Notes: generated by a model not told the origin, from the letters alone. DNA of 64,000 nucleotides from JBFLVU01 sp037444825 (GCA_037444825.1 JBBILR010000005.1:66583-130582); one strand, 5' to 3'; positions 1 to 8,746 are shown, counted from the stretch's first letter. Program-made: numbers and translations.

Positions 1-258
1 GTCTCCATGACCACCCTCGTGGAACGCACCTTCGAGTCGAGGGACCAGTTGGACTACTGGGAGTCGGGGATGGACCTGGGTTTGGGAAGGGACTGGTTCC
101 AGAGCTTTCTCGTGTACCAGCGCCGGATCCGCCGCGAGTTTCAGCGGCTGGCCGGCCCCTTCGGCTTTACGGTCATCAACGGAAACCGCACCGCCGCCGC
201 CATCCACCGGGACCTGGTGGAGGGGGTGCGGCGGATCCTGGCCGACGGACGGGGGTGA
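1..258 (+). CDS. C-terminal part of a thymidylate-kinase-like P-loop protein (5' truncated by window)
   Basis: The frame is open from base 1, so only the last 85 or so residues are present; the ATG at 7 is probably internal. The segment around ESGMDLGLGRDWFQSF and the run ending FGFTVINGNR resembles, from memory, the C-terminal lid and helix region of dTMP-kinase-like proteins, where a DARQ-like strand precedes the last helix. Catalytic residues lie outside the window. A small gene follows 4 bases later and a CHAD-domain gene sits three genes on; kinase-like genes of this type are sometimes found near CHAD (polyphosphate-binding) genes. The assignment rests on recall of the family. Confidence 0.5.
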   Translation, partial: VSMTTLVERTFESRDQLDYWESGMDLGLGRDWFQSFLVYQRRIRREFQRLAGPFGFTVINGNRTAAAIHRDLVEGVRRILADGRG

Positions 259-262
259 CGCC

Positions 263-631
263 ATGGCCGGTCCTGGGGAACGGAAGATGCGGACGGACGG
301 AAAGACGCCGGAGCGCCGGAAGTCCAAAAAGGGGGCGGTGAAACGGGAGGAGGCCCTGGCCCTGGCCGCGGAGGTGGAGCGGGCCCGCCTCCTCGTTCGG
401 GAGGTGGGGGAGGCGGTCCTGGCCCGCCTGGAGGGCCGGGCGGCCGTCCTTCACCAGGCGCTCACGGGAGAGGGGCTTCCGGAGGCGCCGGCCCTTCCGC
501 GGGCGGAGCGGCTCCGGCACCTCCGCCAGGCGGCCGCCGGCCTCAAGGTGAAACCGGCCAAGGGGCGGGTAAAGGACCTGGCCCGCCTGGAGGCGCTCTT
601 CGACGCCCTGGAGGAGGTCCTGTCGCCGTGA
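263..631 (+). CDS. small hypothetical helical protein
   Basis: 122 residues, no family recognised. The first 30 residues are very basic (KKGAVKR and neighbours) and the rest is Ala/Leu/Glu/Arg-rich with heptad-like spacing, so it is probably a helical or coiled-coil protein without a signal peptide or membrane segment. The ATG at 263 lies 4 bases after the preceding stop behind a G-rich stretch, and the stop overlaps the next gene's GTG by 4 bases (GTGA), so it appears to be co-translated with the kinase-like and phosphoesterase genes. No function is proposed. Confidence 0.6.
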   Translation: MAGPGERKMRTDGKTPERRKSKKGAVKREEALALAAEVERARLLVREVGEAVLARLEGRAAVLHQALTGEGLPEAPALPRAERLRHLRQAAAGLKVKPAKGRVKDLARLEALFDALEEVLSP

Positions 632-1362
632 GGGTCCTGTTCCTCTCCGACGTCCACGCCAACTTCCCGGCCCTGTGGCGGGCCCTCGAAGCCGCCAGGC
701 GGCGCCTGGCGGATCGGGTGGTCTGCGCCGGGGACCTCGTCGGCTTCGGCCCCCACCCCGTGGAGGTGCTGAGGCTCCTTCGGGAGCGGGACGTTCTCTG
801 CGTCCGGGGCAACGTGGAGCGGAAGGTCCTCGGCCTCCTCTCCGAAAGCCCGAGGAGGCTCCGGAAGCTCCTTCCGAAGAAGAACCTCGGTCCCCTGGCG
901 TGGACGGCGCTCCAGCTCGGGGAGGAGGAGCGGCGCTTTCTGGAAGGCCTCCCCGAGCGGCTGGAACTGGAGCTGGAAGGGGTCCGGGTCCTGGTGGTCC
1001 ACGGGAGCCCCCGGAAGGACACCGACTACCTCTTCCCCAGCCTCACCCGGGCCGCGCTGGTTTCCCGGCTGGGGCAGGACCGCCCCGGCCTCCTGGTCTG
1101 CGGCCACTCCCACATCCCCTTCGCCCGGCGGGTGGGCGGGGTGCTGGTGGTGAACTGCGGGTCGGCGGGGAAGCCGGTGGACGGCGACCCGCGGGGCTCC
1201 TACGCCGTGGCCGACCTTTCGAGGGGGCGGGCCCGGGCGCGGATCGTCCGCTTCGCCTACCCGGTGGAGCGCGTGGTGAGGGACCTTCGGGAACGGCGGG
1301 CGGGGGCCCGGGGGGTGGATGCCTTCGCCGAGGGCCGGAAAGCCTCCGATGACGACCCCTGA
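628..1362 (+). CDS. calcineurin-like metallophosphoesterase (YfcE/MJ0936-type)
   Basis: 244 residues starting at a GTG that overlaps the previous stop. The metal-binding motifs are in the expected order: DVHAN near residue 7, GDLVGFG near 35, GNVE near 60, VHGSP near 120, and CGHSHIPF with NCGSAGKP near 155-175. This is the compact single-domain class of phosphodiesterases and phosphatases; members hydrolyse small phosphoesters with two metal ions in the cytoplasm. Substrate cannot be read from sequence. The neighbouring CYTH/CHAD gene suggests a phosphate or polyphosphate setting, which is inference only. Confidence 0.85.
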   Translation: MRVLFLSDVHANFPALWRALEAARRRLADRVVCAGDLVGFGPHPVEVLRLLRERDVLCVRGNVERKVLGLLSESPRRLRKLLPKKNLGPLAWTALQLGEEERRFLEGLPERLELELEGVRVLVVHGSPRKDTDYLFPSLTRAALVSRLGQDRPGLLVCGHSHIPFARRVGGVLVVNCGSAGKPVDGDPRGSYAVADLSRGRARARIVRFAYPVERVVRDLRERRAGARGVDAFAEGRKASDDDP

Positions 1363-2908
1363 GCCGCCGGTCCTTCTCTTCGAGCTGGGCCGGACCGGCT
1401 GGAGACGGGCCCGCAAGCACCTCGCCGCCGCCGGGTACCAGCTCTCGCCGGCGGGCCCCAGGGCGGGCCGGGCGGTCTTCTGGGACACGCCGGACGGACG
1501 GCTGGACCGCCGGGGCCACCGCCTGCTCCTGTGGGAGGACCGCACCTCGTGGCGCCTTCTGCTGGTCCACCCCTCCGGCGTGGAGGAGGAACTCCTCCAC
1601 GGCCCCGGCAGGGCCGCCATGGGTCCGGTGCTGGCCCCCTCCTCCTGGGAATCCCTCGGGGAGAGGGCCGCCCTCCTCCCGGAGAAACCTCTCGTCCCCA
1701 CGGGGGAGGCCTACGTCCGCCGCCGCGCCTTCACCCTCCTCACCCCCTCCGGAACGGTCCTCCTCGCGGAGGTCCAGGCCTGCGTGCCCCCGGAAAAAGG
1801 AAGGGCCCCGGCGCTCCTCAGGGTGGGGGCGGGTACCGGAGGCGGGGGCGCGAGCCTCGGCCACCTGGAGGTTCTGCTCCGGGACCGCGCGGGCCTCTCT
1901 CTGGCGTCGGGGGACCTGGCTCACCTAATCCTACCGCGGGAAGGGCAGGATCCCGCCTTCCGGGCCGGCATGGAGGCCGCGTTGCGGCCGGACGAGCCCC
2001 TGGGGGCCGCCGGCCGGCGCCTCCTGGGACGGCAGCTGTTCCGCTTCGAGGCGCACCTGCCCTGGGCCCTTCGGGACCTCCACCCGGAGTTCGTCCACGA
2101 CGCGCGGGTGGCCGTCCGGCGCGCCCGGACCCTCCTCCGCCTGGCCGGGCCGGCCTTGGGACCCAAGAGGGCCGAGTCCTTGCGCGGGGAACTCCGGTGG
2201 GCCGCCGCTCTCCTGGGGGAGGTGCGGGACCTGGACGTCTTTCTGGAGGTCCTGGAGCGGTACCTCTCTGCACTGCCCCCGGGCGTGCCCGTTCCTCAAA
2301 CCCTCGTGGAGCGGCTGGCGGAGGACCGGCGTGCCGCCCTCGCGGCGTTGCGGGAAGGCTTTTCGGGAAGGCGCCTTCAGCGGCTCCTCGCGAGGCTCCG
2401 CCGGCTGGTCCAGTCGCCCCCGCCCCGAAGGCGCCGCGGAGCGTCGGCGGAAAGGGCCGGGGATGCGGCCCGCCGCATCGCGGGGCGCCAGGTCCGAAAG
2501 GCCCTGAAGGCGGCGGACTCCCTGGGCCCCTCCCCGTCCCCCGAGGCCCTCCACCGCCTCCGGATCCTCTTCAAGCGGGCCCGGTACGCCCTGGAGTTCT
2601 TCCGGGAGGTCCTGCCGGAGGAGGCGGCGGAGTGCATCGAGGCGGCCGTGGCCCTCCAGGAGCTTTTGGGAACCCACCAGGACGCGGTGGTGGCCGTTGG
2701 CCGCCTGCGGGAGGCCGCCGGGCGCTCCGCCCTTCCCCCGGGGGAGCTGTTGGCCTCGGGGGTCCTTCTCCAGCGCTTCTGGCAGTCGGCCGACGCCGCC
2801 CGGGAGGACCTGAAGGAGGGGCTCCGGCGCTTCCGAAGGGCGTGGCGCGCCCTTCGCCGCCGGCTTCGGAGCCCTTCGCCCGAAACCTCGAGGCCCCTCG
2901 ATCCGTAA
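1349..2908 (+). CDS. CYTH-like / CHAD domain protein
   Basis: About 519 residues. The N-terminal 200 resemble a degenerate CYTH (triphosphate tunnel) domain: strands such as AVFWDTPDGRLDRRG and LLLWEDRTSWRLLL fit, but the usual ExExK start is not evident. The C-terminal 300 are a CHAD domain, with the conserved basic helices VHDARVAVRRARTLLR and LHRLRILFKRARYALE and a LLGTHQDA segment. CHAD domains bind inorganic polyphosphate through these His/Arg/Lys helices. The ATG at 1349 gives a 14-base overlap with the phosphoesterase; an in-frame ATG at 1319 is the alternative, and neither has a clear Shine-Dalgarno. Confidence 0.8.
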   Translation: MTTPEPPVLLFELGRTGWRRARKHLAAAGYQLSPAGPRAGRAVFWDTPDGRLDRRGHRLLLWEDRTSWRLLLVHPSGVEEELLHGPGRAAMGPVLAPSSWESLGERAALLPEKPLVPTGEAYVRRRAFTLLTPSGTVLLAEVQACVPPEKGRAPALLRVGAGTGGGGASLGHLEVLLRDRAGLSLASGDLAHLILPREGQDPAFRAGMEAALRPDEPLGAAGRRLLGRQLFRFEAHLPWALRDLHPEFVHDARVAVRRARTLLRLAGPALGPKRAESLRGELRWAAALLGEVRDLDVFLEVLERYLSALPPGVPVPQTLVERLAEDRRAALAALREGFSGRRLQRLLARLRRLVQSPPPRRRRGASAERAGDAARRIAGRQVRKALKAADSLGPSPSPEALHRLRILFKRARYALEFFREVLPEEAAECIEAAVALQELLGTHQDAVVAVGRLREAAGRSALPPGELLASGVLLQRFWQSADAAREDLKEGLRRFRRAWRALRRRLRSPSPETSRPLDP

Positions 2909-2917
2909 GGAGGGACC

Positions 2918-3859
2918 ATGGGCGGTGTGCTGGAGGTCCAAAACCTGCACGTTCGCTACGGAAGCCGGGAGGCCCTGAAAGGGGTGACCTTCACCCTGGA
3001 AGGGGGCGCCGTGGGGCTTCTGGGCCCCAACGGGGCCGGAAAGACCACCCTGATCCGGGCCGTCCTGGGCCTCGTCCCCCCGTCGTCGGGCTCGGTTTCG
3101 GTCTTCGAGGGCGGCCTCCGCCGCCGGGCGGGGACGGCGGCGAGGGACCGGGTGGGGTACGTTCCCGAGCGGGAGGGGGTCCGCCCCGGCCTCAGCGGCG
3201 TCGGGTGGGTGGCCCTCCTCGGGGAGATTTCGGGGCTGCCCCGGAACGCCGCCGTAGAAAGGGCCCATGAGGCGCTCCGCTTCGTGGGGCTGGGGGAGAG
3301 CCGCTACCGCAACGTGGAGACCTATTCCACGGGCATGCAGCAGCGCCTCAAGCTGGCGGCGGCGCTGGTCCACGACCCCGACCTCGTCCTGCTGGACGAA
3401 CCCACCGCCGGCATGGACCCCGTGGGGCGGGAGGAGATGCTGGGCCTCCTCAAGGACCTCGTGGCGGCGGGGAAGACCCTTCTCCTTTCCACCCACATCC
3501 TCAAGGACGTGGAGGCGGTCTGCTCCCGGGTCCTCATCCTCCACCGGGGCCTTCTCCTCGAGGATGCGTCGGTGGAGGACTGGACGAAGGCCGAACGGCA
3601 ACCCATTCTGGTCCAATGGGAGGGGGACGGGGAGGCCTTCGCCGGGGTGTTGCGCCAGGCGGGGTACCCGGTGGAGCGGGTCCGCGGGGGGCTGTACCGC
3701 GTCGTCCTGCCCGCGGGGGATACCTTGAAGAGCCTTTTCACCCTCGGTGCGCGGGTGCCGGGGGCCATCAGCCGGCTCATCCGCGAGACGACGTCCCTGG
3801 AGGAGGTCTTCCTGGAGGCCCTCCACCGCAACGGAGAGGGGGGCCATGCCGGTCTATGA
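2918..3859 (+). CDS. ABC transporter ATP-binding protein (first pair)
   Basis: 313 residues with AAGGAGG just upstream of the ATG. Walker A GPNGAGKTT is near residue 36, the signature is the variant YSTGMQQR near 140, Walker B LVLLDEP near 160, and the switch His lies in STHIL. The C-terminal 80 residues form the extra domain common in ABC-2 type exporters. The following permease overlaps it by 14 bases, so the two form one ATPase/permease unit. With the second pair at 4724-6437 this makes a four-gene export module. Substrate is unknown. Confidence 0.9.
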   Translation: MGGVLEVQNLHVRYGSREALKGVTFTLEGGAVGLLGPNGAGKTTLIRAVLGLVPPSSGSVSVFEGGLRRRAGTAARDRVGYVPEREGVRPGLSGVGWVALLGEISGLPRNAAVERAHEALRFVGLGESRYRNVETYSTGMQQRLKLAAALVHDPDLVLLDEPTAGMDPVGREEMLGLLKDLVAAGKTLLLSTHILKDVEAVCSRVLILHRGLLLEDASVEDWTKAERQPILVQWEGDGEAFAGVLRQAGYPVERVRGGLYRVVLPAGDTLKSLFTLGARVPGAISRLIRETTSLEEVFLEALHRNGEGGHAGL

Positions 3860-4727
3860 GCAGGGCTACAGCCGGTACGACGGGGTGCGGAAGCCCCTCT
3901 CCCGCCGGTGGGTGCCCCTCTTCCGCGAGGAGGTCCTTCCCCACCTGAGGAAGCGCCGCTTTCTCTTCGTCCTCCTGCTGGCCTTGCTCCCCTGGACGTG
4001 GGGGATCCTCCTCACCTTCTTCCACACCCAGCTGGGCGATTCGCCCAGCGTCCGGGCCTTCGTCGCCGAACTTCCCCAGGTGGACGAAGGGCTGGTGGCC
4101 ACCCTCCTGGGCAACGGGTACAACCTCTTCCTCCTCACCCTGACGGCCATCTGGGTGGGGTCGGGCCTGGTGGCGCGGGACCGCCGGGACGGGACGCTGG
4201 GCGTCTTCCTCGGCCGGTCCCTTTCGGCGCCGGCCTACCTCTGGGCCAAGGGGGCGGCCCTGGGCCTCTTCCTGCTGCTTTTCACGCTCGTCCCCGTGCT
4301 CCTCCTCACCGTCTTTCAGGTGGGGCTCACGGGGGACCCCTCCTGGCTCCTCGCCCACGCCCGCGTCCTCTGGGGAACGCTCCTCTTCACCCTCCTGGGG
4401 CCGGGGACGCTGGTCCTTCTCTTCCTGGCCCTTTCGTCGCTGTCGAAGAGCCCGCGGCTCATCGGCCTGACCTTTTTCGGCGTGGTCTTCCTGGGGCCGG
4501 CGGTCTCGGGGATCCTCTACGCCGTCAGCCGCTCCCCGTGGGTCTGGGTGCCCTCCATCCTCACCGAGCTGAAGACGCTGACGGTGGCCTGCCTCGGCGC
4601 CGAGGTGGCCGAGCGGGGAAACCCCCTCCTGCCCCCCGCGGCGCCCTGGGTCTTCTTTCCGGTCCTGGCCGCCGCCAGCCTCCTGCTGCTCCTCGCGCGC
4701 TTCCGCGGAAGGGGGGTGCTCCGGTGA
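3846..4727 (+). CDS. ABC-2 type transporter permease (first pair)
   Basis: 293 residues from the ATG at 3846, which overlaps the ATPase stop. A cytoplasmic N-terminus (MPVYEQGYSRYDG) precedes a first hydrophobic segment (FLFVLLLALLPWTWGI), and about six membrane segments follow. VARDRRDGTLGVFLGRS is the amphipathic coupling element with the conserved E/D-x-G-T found after the second membrane helix of ABC-2 permeases. It is partnered with the upstream ATPase and overlaps the next ATPase (GTGA). No substrate-specific motif is visible. Confidence 0.85.
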   Translation: MPVYEQGYSRYDGVRKPLSRRWVPLFREEVLPHLRKRRFLFVLLLALLPWTWGILLTFFHTQLGDSPSVRAFVAELPQVDEGLVATLLGNGYNLFLLTLTAIWVGSGLVARDRRDGTLGVFLGRSLSAPAYLWAKGAALGLFLLLFTLVPVLLLTVFQVGLTGDPSWLLAHARVLWGTLLFTLLGPGTLVLLFLALSSLSKSPRLIGLTFFGVVFLGPAVSGILYAVSRSPWVWVPSILTELKTLTVACLGAEVAERGNPLLPPAAPWVFFPVLAAASLLLLLARFRGRGVLR

Positions 4728-5638
4728 TTCGCGCCGACCGGGTCTCGAAGTGGTACGGGCTGGTGGTGGGCGTGAACCGCGTCTCCCTCCAGGTGGAGCC
4801 GGGGGTCACGGGTCTGCTGGGCGTGAACGGGGCCGGCAAAAGCACCCTTCTCCACCTCCTGGGGGGACTCCTCCGTCCCACGGCGGGGTCGGTGACGCTG
4901 GAGGGCCGCCCCGTCTTCGGAAACCCCCGGGCCCTGAGGCGCATCGGGAGCTGTCCCGCCTCGGACCGCTTCTGGGAGGAGATGCGCGGCGTGGAGTTCG
5001 TCGCCTTCCTGGGGGAACTCTCCGGGCTGCCCCGGAAGGAGGCCCTCCGGAGGGCGGAGCGGGCCTGCGACGAGGTGGCCCTGGGGGAGGAGCGGGGCAA
5101 GAAGATCTCCGCCATGAGCAAGGGGATGCGCCAGAAGGTCAAGATGGCCCAGGCGCTGGTCCACGACCCCGACGTCCTGCTCCTCGACGAGCCGCTCAAC
5201 GGCATGGACCCCCCCAGCCGGGCCCAGACCGTGGCCGCCATCCGCCGGTGGGGCGAGGCCGGCAGGTGCGTCCTGGTCTCGTCGCACCTCCTTCACGAGG
5301 TGGAGGCCATGACCAGCCGCATCCTGCTGCTGCACTACGGGCGGGTCCTGGCCGAGGGGGAGGTGCCGCAGGTGAGGCAGGCCATCGCCTCCAGGCCGCT
5401 GAAGGTCTTTCTCCGGTGCGCGGAGCCCCGGGAGCTGGCCTCGGCCCTGGTCTCCTGGGCGTCGGTGGCCTCCGTCTCCTTCGGGGGGGACGGCCGGAAC
5501 CTCACGGTGGAGGTGGCGGACGCCCGGGACTTTCAGGAGCGGCTCATGGCCCTGCTGGCGGAGCGGGAAGTGGGGCTGGAGATCCTCAACCCCCTGGACG
5601 ACAACCTGGCGGCGGTCTTCTCCTACCTGGTGGCCTGA
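4724..5638 (+). CDS. ABC transporter ATP-binding protein (second pair)
   Basis: 304 residues starting at GTG within the preceding stop (GTGA). Walker A GVNGAGKST near residue 37, signature MSKGMRQK near 128, and Walker B VLLLDEP near 150 are intact; the switch His is in SSHLLHEVE. The signature is the MSKGM variant rather than LSGGQ, matching the STGMQ variant in the first ATPase, so both nucleotide-binding subunits are of the same ABC-2 exporter subtype. Its permease begins one base after the stop. Confidence 0.9.
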   Translation: MIRADRVSKWYGLVVGVNRVSLQVEPGVTGLLGVNGAGKSTLLHLLGGLLRPTAGSVTLEGRPVFGNPRALRRIGSCPASDRFWEEMRGVEFVAFLGELSGLPRKEALRRAERACDEVALGEERGKKISAMSKGMRQKVKMAQALVHDPDVLLLDEPLNGMDPPSRAQTVAAIRRWGEAGRCVLVSSHLLHEVEAMTSRILLLHYGRVLAEGEVPQVRQAIASRPLKVFLRCAEPRELASALVSWASVASVSFGGDGRNLTVEVADARDFQERLMALLAEREVGLEILNPLDDNLAAVFSYLVA

Positions 5639-5639
5639 C

Positions 5640-6437
5640 ATGGACAGCGTGACGCGCGCCCTCTTCGCCTTCACCGTCCGCCGAGCGGTTTTCTCGGTGC
5701 GGGGGCTCCTCTTCGCGCTGTTGGGGCTCTTCCCCTGGGGGGTGACGCTCCTCCTGCGGTTGCTGGCGGCCCGCGGCCTCTCCGTTCCCGTGGGGGGCGC
5801 CGGCCTCTTCGACGCGGTGGTCCTTCTGTACCTCTTCGGCTTCCTCCTGCCCCTCTCCACCCTCGTCTTCGGCGTGGGTCTGATGGCCGACGAGCGGGAA
5901 GGGGGGACCCTCCCCTACCTGCTGGGACGCCCGGTGCCGCGGGAGAAGCTCCTCCTGGTCCGGTATTTCGCCATGGCCCTCCTTCTCTGGGGGCTCCACG
6001 CCGCCTCGGCGGCGGGGGTCTTCCTGCTGGGCGTCTCCGAAGGGGGCGGCGCGGCGCTGGCCCGGGAGGCCCCCGCCCTCCTGGCCGACCTCGCCGTCCT
6101 GGCCCTGGGGGTCCTGGCCTACGGCGCCCTCTTCCTCCTGCTGGGGCTGCTCCTGAAAAAACCCCTCTTTGTGGGCCTGCTCCTCGGGTTCGGGTGGGAG
6201 AACCTCGTGGGGTACATCCCCGGCTTCCTCAAGCGGCTGACCCTCCTCTTCCACCTCCACACGCTCCTGCCCCGCGGCGGAGGCCCCCAGGGCCTCGTCC
6301 AGCAGCTGCTCGCCTCCACGGAAAGCAAGGCCGCCGCGCTTTTCTTTCTGGTCTTTTACACCGCCCTCTTCCTCGCCGTCTCCGTCCTTCTCCTCCGGCG
6401 GCTGGAGGCCACGGCGGCCCCCGAGGCGGAGGCGTAG
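5640..6437 (+). CDS. ABC-2 type transporter permease (second pair)
   Basis: 265 residues, very hydrophobic, with about six predicted membrane segments starting at residue 20. MADEREGGTLPYLLGRPVPR is the coupling-helix region typical of ABC-2 permeases. It begins one base after the partner ATPase stop and is the last gene of the operon. The hairpin at 6451-6475 lies just after it, convergent with the superoxide dismutase gene. Exported substrate unknown. Confidence 0.85.
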   Translation: MDSVTRALFAFTVRRAVFSVRGLLFALLGLFPWGVTLLLRLLAARGLSVPVGGAGLFDAVVLLYLFGFLLPLSTLVFGVGLMADEREGGTLPYLLGRPVPREKLLLVRYFAMALLLWGLHAASAAGVFLLGVSEGGGAALAREAPALLADLAVLALGVLAYGALFLLLGLLLKKPLFVGLLLGFGWENLVGYIPGFLKRLTLLFHLHTLLPRGGGPQGLVQQLLASTESKAAALFFLVFYTALFLAVSVLLLRRLEATAAPEAEA

Positions 6438-6443
6438 GGGCCG

Positions 6444-6475
6444 AAAAAAAGAGAGGCGGGGCTCCCCCGCCTCTC
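6444..6475 (-). terminator. rho-independent terminator of the superoxide dismutase gene
   Basis: An 11-bp perfect stem (arms 6451-6461 and 6465-6475) with a 3-base loop is followed, reading the minus strand, by seven T residues (A-run 6444-6450 on plus). It lies 24 bases past the sod stop. On the plus strand it also follows the ABC permease but has no good U-tract there. Confidence 0.85.
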
Positions 6476-6498
6476 TTCGCGCTTTCCTTCCGGTAGGC

Positions 6499-7257
6499 TC
6501 AGTACCGCGCGGGGATCTTGCCGGCGGAGGCTTCGGCGAAGCGCTTCTCGGCCGCGGCCCAGTCCACGTTCTCGAAGTAGGCCTTCATGTAGTCGGGGCG
6601 GCCGGTGGCGCTGAAGTCCACCATGTAGGCGTGCTCGAAGACGTCCATGACCAGGATGGGGACGAAGCCGGCCACGTTGCCGTCCTCGTGGAGCTGGATG
6701 AAGTGGTTGGTGAGCCAGCCGGTGGCGGGGTCGAAGTAGAGGATGGCCCAGCCGATGCCCCGGGTGGCGCCGCACTTCAGGAAGTCGTCCTTGAAGGCCT
6801 CGAAGGAGCCGAACTGCGCCTCCAGCGCCTTGCGGAGGGGGGAGTCGGCGCCGGGCTCGGCCACGCCGGCCTTGAGGTTGCCGAAGTAGTACTCGTGGAG
6901 AACCATGCCGTTGTACTCGAAGCCGAAACGCCGGCGCCGGTCGGCGTAGAGGGGGGTGCCGCCCTTCCCTTCCTTGCGCAGCGCCTCCAGCTCGGCCTTC
7001 AGCGCGTTGGACTGGGCCACGTACCCCTCGTACAGCTTCCAGTGCTGCTCGATCTGGTTCTGGCTGATGCCTTTGAGGTTGGACGGTTTGAGGTGGGTCT
7101 TCGCTTCGTACGCCATGGTCGTGCTTCCTCCTTCTTTTTTCGGCGTTTCGGAAACCGGAGATGGGGGGGCGGTTCGGGGAAGGATCCCCCCCCGGATCCA
7201 GAGGGGCAGGAGGGCCGTCCCTCCCGCGGCGAGTCGAACAAATCGCCTTCGGTCCAT
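6499..7257 (-). CDS. Fe/Mn-family superoxide dismutase with N-terminal Tat-like signal
   Basis: Converts superoxide to hydrogen peroxide and oxygen. From the ATG at 7257 the protein has 252 residues and opens with a twin-arginine type signal, MDRRRFVRLAAGG followed by LLPLWIRGG. A second in-frame ATG at 7116 (MAYEAK) gives a 205-residue form of normal length and has a perfect AAGGAGG 10 bases upstream. Metal ligands fit the family: His in EQHWKLYEGY, His in MVLHEYYFGNL, and Asp plus His in MDVFEHAYMVDF. It is a divergent branch, since the usual KHHxxY reads EQHWKLY. Monocistronic, with a terminator downstream. A still longer start at 7308 has no support. Confidence 0.85.
   Translation of the reverse strand: MDRRRFVRLAAGGTALLPLWIRGGILPRTAPPSPVSETPKKEGGSTTMAYEAKTHLKPSNLKGISQNQIEQHWKLYEGYVAQSNALKAELEALRKEGKGGTPLYADRRRRFGFEYNGMVLHEYYFGNLKAGVAEPGADSPLRKALEAQFGSFEAFKDDFLKCGATRGIGWAILYFDPATGWLTNHFIQLHEDGNVAGFVPILVMDVFEHAYMVDFSATGRPDYMKAYFENVDWAAAEKRFAEASAGKIPARY
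7117..7133 (-). promoter_or_regulatory. strong internal ribosome binding site in sod
   Basis: AAGGAGG (plus 7127-7133) sits 10 bases before the in-frame ATG at 7116. It would translate a form without the Tat-like leader. The upstream start at 7257 has only a weak GGAG. Confidence 0.7.
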
Positions 7258-7347
7258 GGGGAACGCTCCGCGGCGGCGCCGTGCGGGCCGCTCCTCTTCT
7301 AACAACACGACAGGTGGCCTTTATTCTCCCCCGCCGGGGAGGGGCGG

Positions 7348-8742
7348 TCAACGGGGGGCCGCCCTTCCGGTGAAGAGGCGGAACTGGAGGCGGGCCTGGG
7401 CTTCCAACATGACCTCCCCCCCCACGGCGGCCAGTCCCCTCTCCCGGGCCTCCCGGAGGAGGGGGGTCCCCCCCGGCCGCACCACCAGGTCGAAGACGCC
7501 CTTTCCTTGGAGGGGGAAAGGGTAGGGGGTCTCCTCCCCCTCCTGCCCGGCGGGGGTGGCCTGGATCAGGAGGTCCCACGGGACCCTTCCGCGCTCCGGC
7601 CAGGGGACGGCCCGGGCGCCGAACCTCCGGGCGAAGGCCTCCGCCCGCCTTCGATCCCGGGAGGTGACGGAGAGGGCGCAGCCGCGGGGAAGCGCCGCCG
7701 CCGCCGCCGCCGCCGCCCCGCCGGCGCCGAGAAGAAGGACCTCCCGGAAGGGGGGAAGCCTCCGCAGGGCGCGCCGGACCCCGAAGAGGTCGGTGTTGGC
7801 GGCGAGGGACAGGCTCCCGTTCCGGAAGAGGAGGGTGTTGGCGGCGCCGCACCGGCGGGCCGCCCGTCCCCCGCGGGGGGCGCTGGCCAGCGCCGCGGCC
7901 TTGTGGGGCATGGTGACGGCCAGGCCCTCAAGGTTCAGCCGCGGTGCGGCCTGCAGGAGGGGCTCCAGAGCCCGGAAGGGGAAGGGCACGAAGACGCCGG
8001 GAAGGTCGAGGCGGAAAAGCCACCGGTTGTGCAGGAGCGGGGACCCGGTGCGGTGCAGGGGCCAGCCGGCCACGCCGTAGACGGGATCCTCGGGACGAAG
8101 GGAAAGGACGCGGTACAGCCCCAGAAGGTCCGAAAGGTCCGGCTGGCCCTCGGCGGCGGGGGGGCCGCCGGGGGCGGCGGCGTAGACGGCCGCCGAGCCT
8201 CGCGGGAGGGAGAGGACCCGGGTGAAAAAGCCGGCGTAGCCTGAGGCGAAGGCCACCAGACGGCCATGCCCGACGCTCCCCCAGAGGTCCAGGAGGGGAA
8301 GGGCCTCTTCGCCGCAGGAGACCTCGAGGACGATCTTGACCCGGGCCGCGGGGGATTTCAGGAGCCGCGCGGCGAGGCGGCGCAGGTCCCCGGCCTGCCG
8401 GGGGGTGCCGTGCCAGGAGAGGACGAGGCGGCCGGGGTCCAGCCCGCGTAGCTCCGGGGTCCCGTCGGGGCCGGCGGGGAGGTCCACCCAGGCCCCCTGA
8501 GCCTGCGCCCTCCGGAGGAGGGCCGCCTCTTGCGGCGCCGTTGCGTAGCGGTTCCCGGAAACAAGGAGGGGAACCTCCCGGGCCAGGGCAAGGAGAGACT
8601 CCCGGTCTTCCCCGGGGGCCAAGAGGTCCAGGCGCACCTCCGCCCGGTGGGCACCCTCCCGGAGGGCCGCCCGGGCCGCCTCCCGCTGGAGGGCGGCGCG
8701 GGGGTGGGCGGCGGTGGCGACGACGGCGCCGAAGCGGTCCAT
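7348..8742 (-). CDS. aroDE: fused type I 3-dehydroquinate dehydratase / shikimate dehydrogenase
   Basis: 464 residues catalysing two consecutive shikimate-pathway steps, dehydroquinate to dehydroshikimate to shikimate. The N-terminal 200 residues are a type I dehydratase: EVRLDLL, the catalytic His in LVLSWHGTP and the Schiff-base Lys in ARVKIVLEV. The C-terminal 260 are shikimate dehydrogenase: YGVAGWPLHRTGSPLLHN (substrate loop, with Thr-Gly-Ser where Ser-x-Ser is usual), VTMPHK (catalytic Lys), ANTDLFG, and the nucleotide loop LLGAGGAAAAA. The start at 8742 is chosen over 8775 because the latter crosses the divergent promoter. It has no Shine-Dalgarno and may be leaderless. Confidence 0.88.
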   Translation of the reverse strand: MDRFGAVVATAAHPRAALQREAARAALREGAHRAEVRLDLLAPGEDRESLLALAREVPLLVSGNRYATAPQEAALLRRAQAQGAWVDLPAGPDGTPELRGLDPGRLVLSWHGTPRQAGDLRRLAARLLKSPAARVKIVLEVSCGEEALPLLDLWGSVGHGRLVAFASGYAGFFTRVLSLPRGSAAVYAAAPGGPPAAEGQPDLSDLLGLYRVLSLRPEDPVYGVAGWPLHRTGSPLLHNRWLFRLDLPGVFVPFPFRALEPLLQAAPRLNLEGLAVTMPHKAAALASAPRGGRAARRCGAANTLLFRNGSLSLAANTDLFGVRRALRRLPPFREVLLLGAGGAAAAAAAALPRGCALSVTSRDRRRAEAFARRFGARAVPWPERGRVPWDLLIQATPAGQEGEETPYPFPLQGKGVFDLVVRPGGTPLLREARERGLAAVGGEVMLEAQARLQFRLFTGRAAPR

Positions 8743-8746
8743 GGAG

